Assembly (NCBI GenBank): GCA_903970355.1
Contig: CAJCIF010000178.1
Span: 1 to 8,128 of the forward strand
Direction of reading: 5' to 3'
DNA: 8,128 bases
Source: Actinomycetota bacterium
GTDB taxonomy: Bacteria; Cyanobacteriota; Vampirovibrionia; Obscuribacterales; Obscuribacteraceae
Part shown: positions 6,684-8,128 of the stretch, one piece after another
Layout: every line of letters begins with the position of its first letter
How positions within the stretch are numbered: position 1 is the first letter of the stretch
Translations under genes and position numbers: made by a program
Notes under the pieces: generated by a model
The model's input: only the letters and a program-made list of their open reading frames with translations
What the model was told of the DNA's origin: nothing
The model's database searches: none

Positions 6684-7058
6684 TTAGCCGAATAACTCCG
6701 GGCAGTTGATGATCACATTTTCGGCTCTCGTCACGATGGCGCGCGCGAGCTGTTCGTATTGGGCGACCACATCGGGCTGAAAGTCCGGATGCATGACCGA
6801 TCCAAAGAGCAACGAGATCACCCAGTGGCGATGCTGGTGGTCAAACAAATCGACCGGTATATCTGCGAATTTCGGCTCCTCAGATAGCCGTTCGAACGCC
6901 TTTCGACGTTGACCGGCCACTTCTTTTGCCAGCAAAAACACGCACGATCTAAAGACATGATCGCTCAGGTTCGAGCCAGCCCTTGCCATAAGACCGGAAC
7001 CGATACTGCTAGCGATATCGTTTATTTCTTGCGTGAGCGAGTACTTGGACTGAGACAT
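6684..7058 (-). CDS. Hypothetical protein, 124 aa
   Basis: No family recognised. The protein is soluble-looking and mostly helical, with a hydrophobic stretch at 35-45 (VFRSCVFLLAK), a basic segment QRRKAFERL (50-58), and an aromatic/histidine-rich patch DLFDHQHRHWVISLLFG (70-86). It ends in an ordinary helix. The ATG has GGAGG about 6 nt upstream, which is strong support for a real gene. It is the last of three small same-strand genes, 76 nt after its upstream neighbour, with a terminator-like hairpin in between and a clear terminator behind it. Confidence 0.72.
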   Translation of the reverse strand: MSQSKYSLTQEINDIASSIGSGLMARAGSNLSDHVFRSCVFLLAKEVAGQRRKAFERLSEEPKFADIPVDLFDHQHRHWVISLLFGSVMHPDFQPDVVAQYEQLARAIVTRAENVIINCPELFG

Positions 7059-7088
7059 ACGATCCTCCAGGACAAAATCGGATCAACG

Positions 7089-7123
7089 AAAAGGCGGGGT
7101 GCACCAAGCCTTGATGCACCCCG
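7089..7123 (-). terminator. Terminator-like hairpin between the second and third small genes
   Basis: CGGGGTGCA (7095-7103) pairs perfectly with TGCACCCCG (7115-7123), and CAAG/CTTG pair inside the loop. On the minus strand it is followed by CCTTTTC, a short T-run. It starts 12 nt after the stop at 7135. With only four T it may leak, which would reduce expression of the 124-aa gene relative to the 147-aa gene. Confidence 0.6.
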
Positions 7124-7134
7124 AGTACTGCAGT

Positions 7135-7578
7135 TTAACCGTCTATTTTCATGACGGCCGTGAGAAGCTCGTTTAATCCGTCAGTAACGGTGGGTAGAAC
7201 GTCCGAACCGAGCTTGGCTGCCCATTCAGCTGCTTTGCCCCACAAACCGACATAAACTGCAAGCGCCGAAACGCTCACAATCGCTCGCGCGCTGCCAATC
7301 CGAATTGCCTCTGCGACTTCCGTCTCAGATGCCGCCAGGATAGCAGTTGCATGCTCGTCTAGCTGCTGCGCGACCAAACCGAGTCCTTGAGAGGCTTCTC
7401 GGCGGGTGTCAGCAATGACGGCGAGGCATTGCGCGGAAAAATCGCCTGGTTTCTCTGAAGCTTTCTTCTTAGCGATATGCTCGATCAAGGCAATGAGCCC
7501 ATCTTGCATAGCCGCTGTTTGACGGATCGCTTCAGCTTGTCCTTTGAGGCGATCTGCTTCTCGTTCTGCAGAGGTCAT
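7135..7578 (-). CDS. Hypothetical helical protein with hydrophobic C-terminal segment, 147 aa
   Basis: No family recognised. The N-terminal 90 residues are charged and helical (EREADRLKGQAEAIRQ and following) and could form a coiled coil or helical bundle. A stretch at about 97-112 (ARAIVSVSALAVYVGLW) is hydrophobic enough for a membrane helix, and the tail 113-147 is amphipathic. It could thus be a small membrane-associated protein or a bundle with a buried helix. The ATG has AGGAG 9 nt upstream. It is second in the three-gene set, following a 134-nt gap with several stable stems. Confidence 0.75.
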   Translation of the reverse strand: MTSAEREADRLKGQAEAIRQTAAMQDGLIALIEHIAKKKASEKPGDFSAQCLAVIADTRREASQGLGLVAQQLDEHATAILAASETEVAEAIRIGSARAIVSVSALAVYVGLWGKAAEWAAKLGSDVLPTVTDGLNELLTAVMKIDG

Positions 7579-7625
7579 AGAACTCTCTCCTATGTCATTT
7601 GATTGCTCCGTGTAGTTTTTCCCCA

Positions 7626-7698
7626 GCTAGCTTCCAGTAGCCAAGCTAGCCAGCACCGGGCTTTCACCGGCCCCACCACAGCAAGGTGTGGATAGGGG
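7626..7698 (-). promoter_or_regulatory. Structured inter-gene leader, possible cis-regulatory RNA
   Basis: Three consecutive stems fill the gap before the 147-aa gene. In minus-strand order, CCCC-TAT-CCACA pairs with TGTGG-T-GGGG (7698-7671). CCGG then pairs with CCGG (7670-7656). Last is a perfect 8-bp GCTAGCTT/AAGCTAGC stem (7650-7626) with loop GGCTACTGG. The strand reads GGTGAAAGCCCGGTGCTG (7668-7651), which fits the cobalamin riboswitch core pattern GGTGnAAnnCCnnnGCnG, and the following loop has GCTACTG (7641-7635), fitting GCnACTG. The B12 box downstream was not found. Structure is seen; riboswitch identity is tentative. Confidence 0.4.
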
Positions 7699-7712
7699 AT
7701 ATGAGACATGTT

Positions 7713-8096
7713 CTAGCCAGTCTCTTTGTTAAAGTCTGGCAATTGTGCCTGAACTTGCGCCAGCAAACTGCGTAAGTCCAGCGGGTGCCCTTCATCTATT
7801 GCAGCGTTCAGTTCAGCGGCCGACAAGAATCCGAGTGACTCGGACCTCAGCAGAGTGAGGATGACGCTGAAGCTTCCGTGGCAAACTTGCACGAACAGCC
7901 TTTCCAGCCGGTTGCCCCTGATACCCAGACGCTTCAAATCACGAAGTGCCTGACTGCGGGAGTTGGGTGTATTCGGATCGATGCGGCCGGCGTAGTAAAA
8001 GAGTCTAAGGGCAGCCTGAGCGGCGGGCGTATTCGATTCTTCACCGGACAGATATTCAACCAACTCAGTTGGTGAACTGGTATCGCATTCTGACAT
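7713..8096 (-). CDS. Hypothetical protein, 127 aa
   Basis: No family recognised. The protein is helical throughout. It has an acidic, Ser/Thr-rich N-terminus (1-25), a central basic segment RSQALRDLKRLGIRGNRLERLF (47-68) that could contact nucleic acid or a partner, and a C-terminal LDLRSLLAQVQAQL helix (106-119). No signal peptide or clear membrane segment. The ATG has GGGAG 7 nt upstream. It is the first visible gene of the minus-strand trio; its promoter lies in the last 30 bases of the window or beyond. Confidence 0.72.
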   Translation of the reverse strand: MSECDTSSPTELVEYLSGEESNTPAAQAALRLFYYAGRIDPNTPNSRSQALRDLKRLGIRGNRLERLFVQVCHGSFSVILTLLRSESLGFLSAAELNAAIDEGHPLDLRSLLAQVQAQLPDFNKETG

Positions 8097-8128
8097 TTTG
8101 AGACTCCCTGTCTGTTTGAGCTTTTTTG

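Overview
This 8.1-kb bacterial window looks chromosomal, with roughly balanced base composition and no RNA genes, transposases, CRISPR array or recognisable phage genes. The best lineage hint is the Ycf45/SpoIIIAA-type ATPase at the left edge. That family is typical of Cyanobacteriota and plastids but also occurs in other phyla, so a cyanobacterial-lineage host, including its non-photosynthetic branches, is only an inference.

Layout, left to right. (1) Positions 1-696, minus: the N-terminal 232 residues of a P-loop ATPase that runs off the window. (2) 1086-1757, minus: a CYTH-domain (triphosphate tunnel) protein with a hydrophobic N-terminus. (3) 2238-3110, plus: a divergent member of the SAM hydroxide adenosyltransferase (DUF62) fold whose usual catalytic residues appear replaced. 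(4) 3281-4885, minus: a 534-residue protein of unknown function whose middle resembles, at my reading, a class I (Tyr/Trp-type) aminoacyl-tRNA synthetase Rossmann domain without a clear HIGH signature. Genes 3 and 4 converge on two back-to-back terminators. (5) 4886-5494: a hairpin-rich divergent intergenic region holding an inverted pair of short GC-rich palindromic repeats. (6) 5495-6526, plus: a PLP-dependent D-cysteine desulfhydrase-like enzyme. (7) 6684-8096, minus: three consecutive small genes of unknown function (127, 147 and 124 aa in transcription order), each with a good ribosome binding site. A structured 134-nt gap separates the first two and a terminator-like hairpin separates the last two.

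No metabolic operon ties the known genes together. The genes at 1086-6526 look like single transcription units, and only the right-hand trio looks like an operon. The items most worth following up are the degenerate SAM-HAT homologue, the synthetase-like protein, the structured RNA-like spacer at 7626-7698 with partial resemblance to a cobalamin riboswitch core, and the uncharacterised three-gene set.
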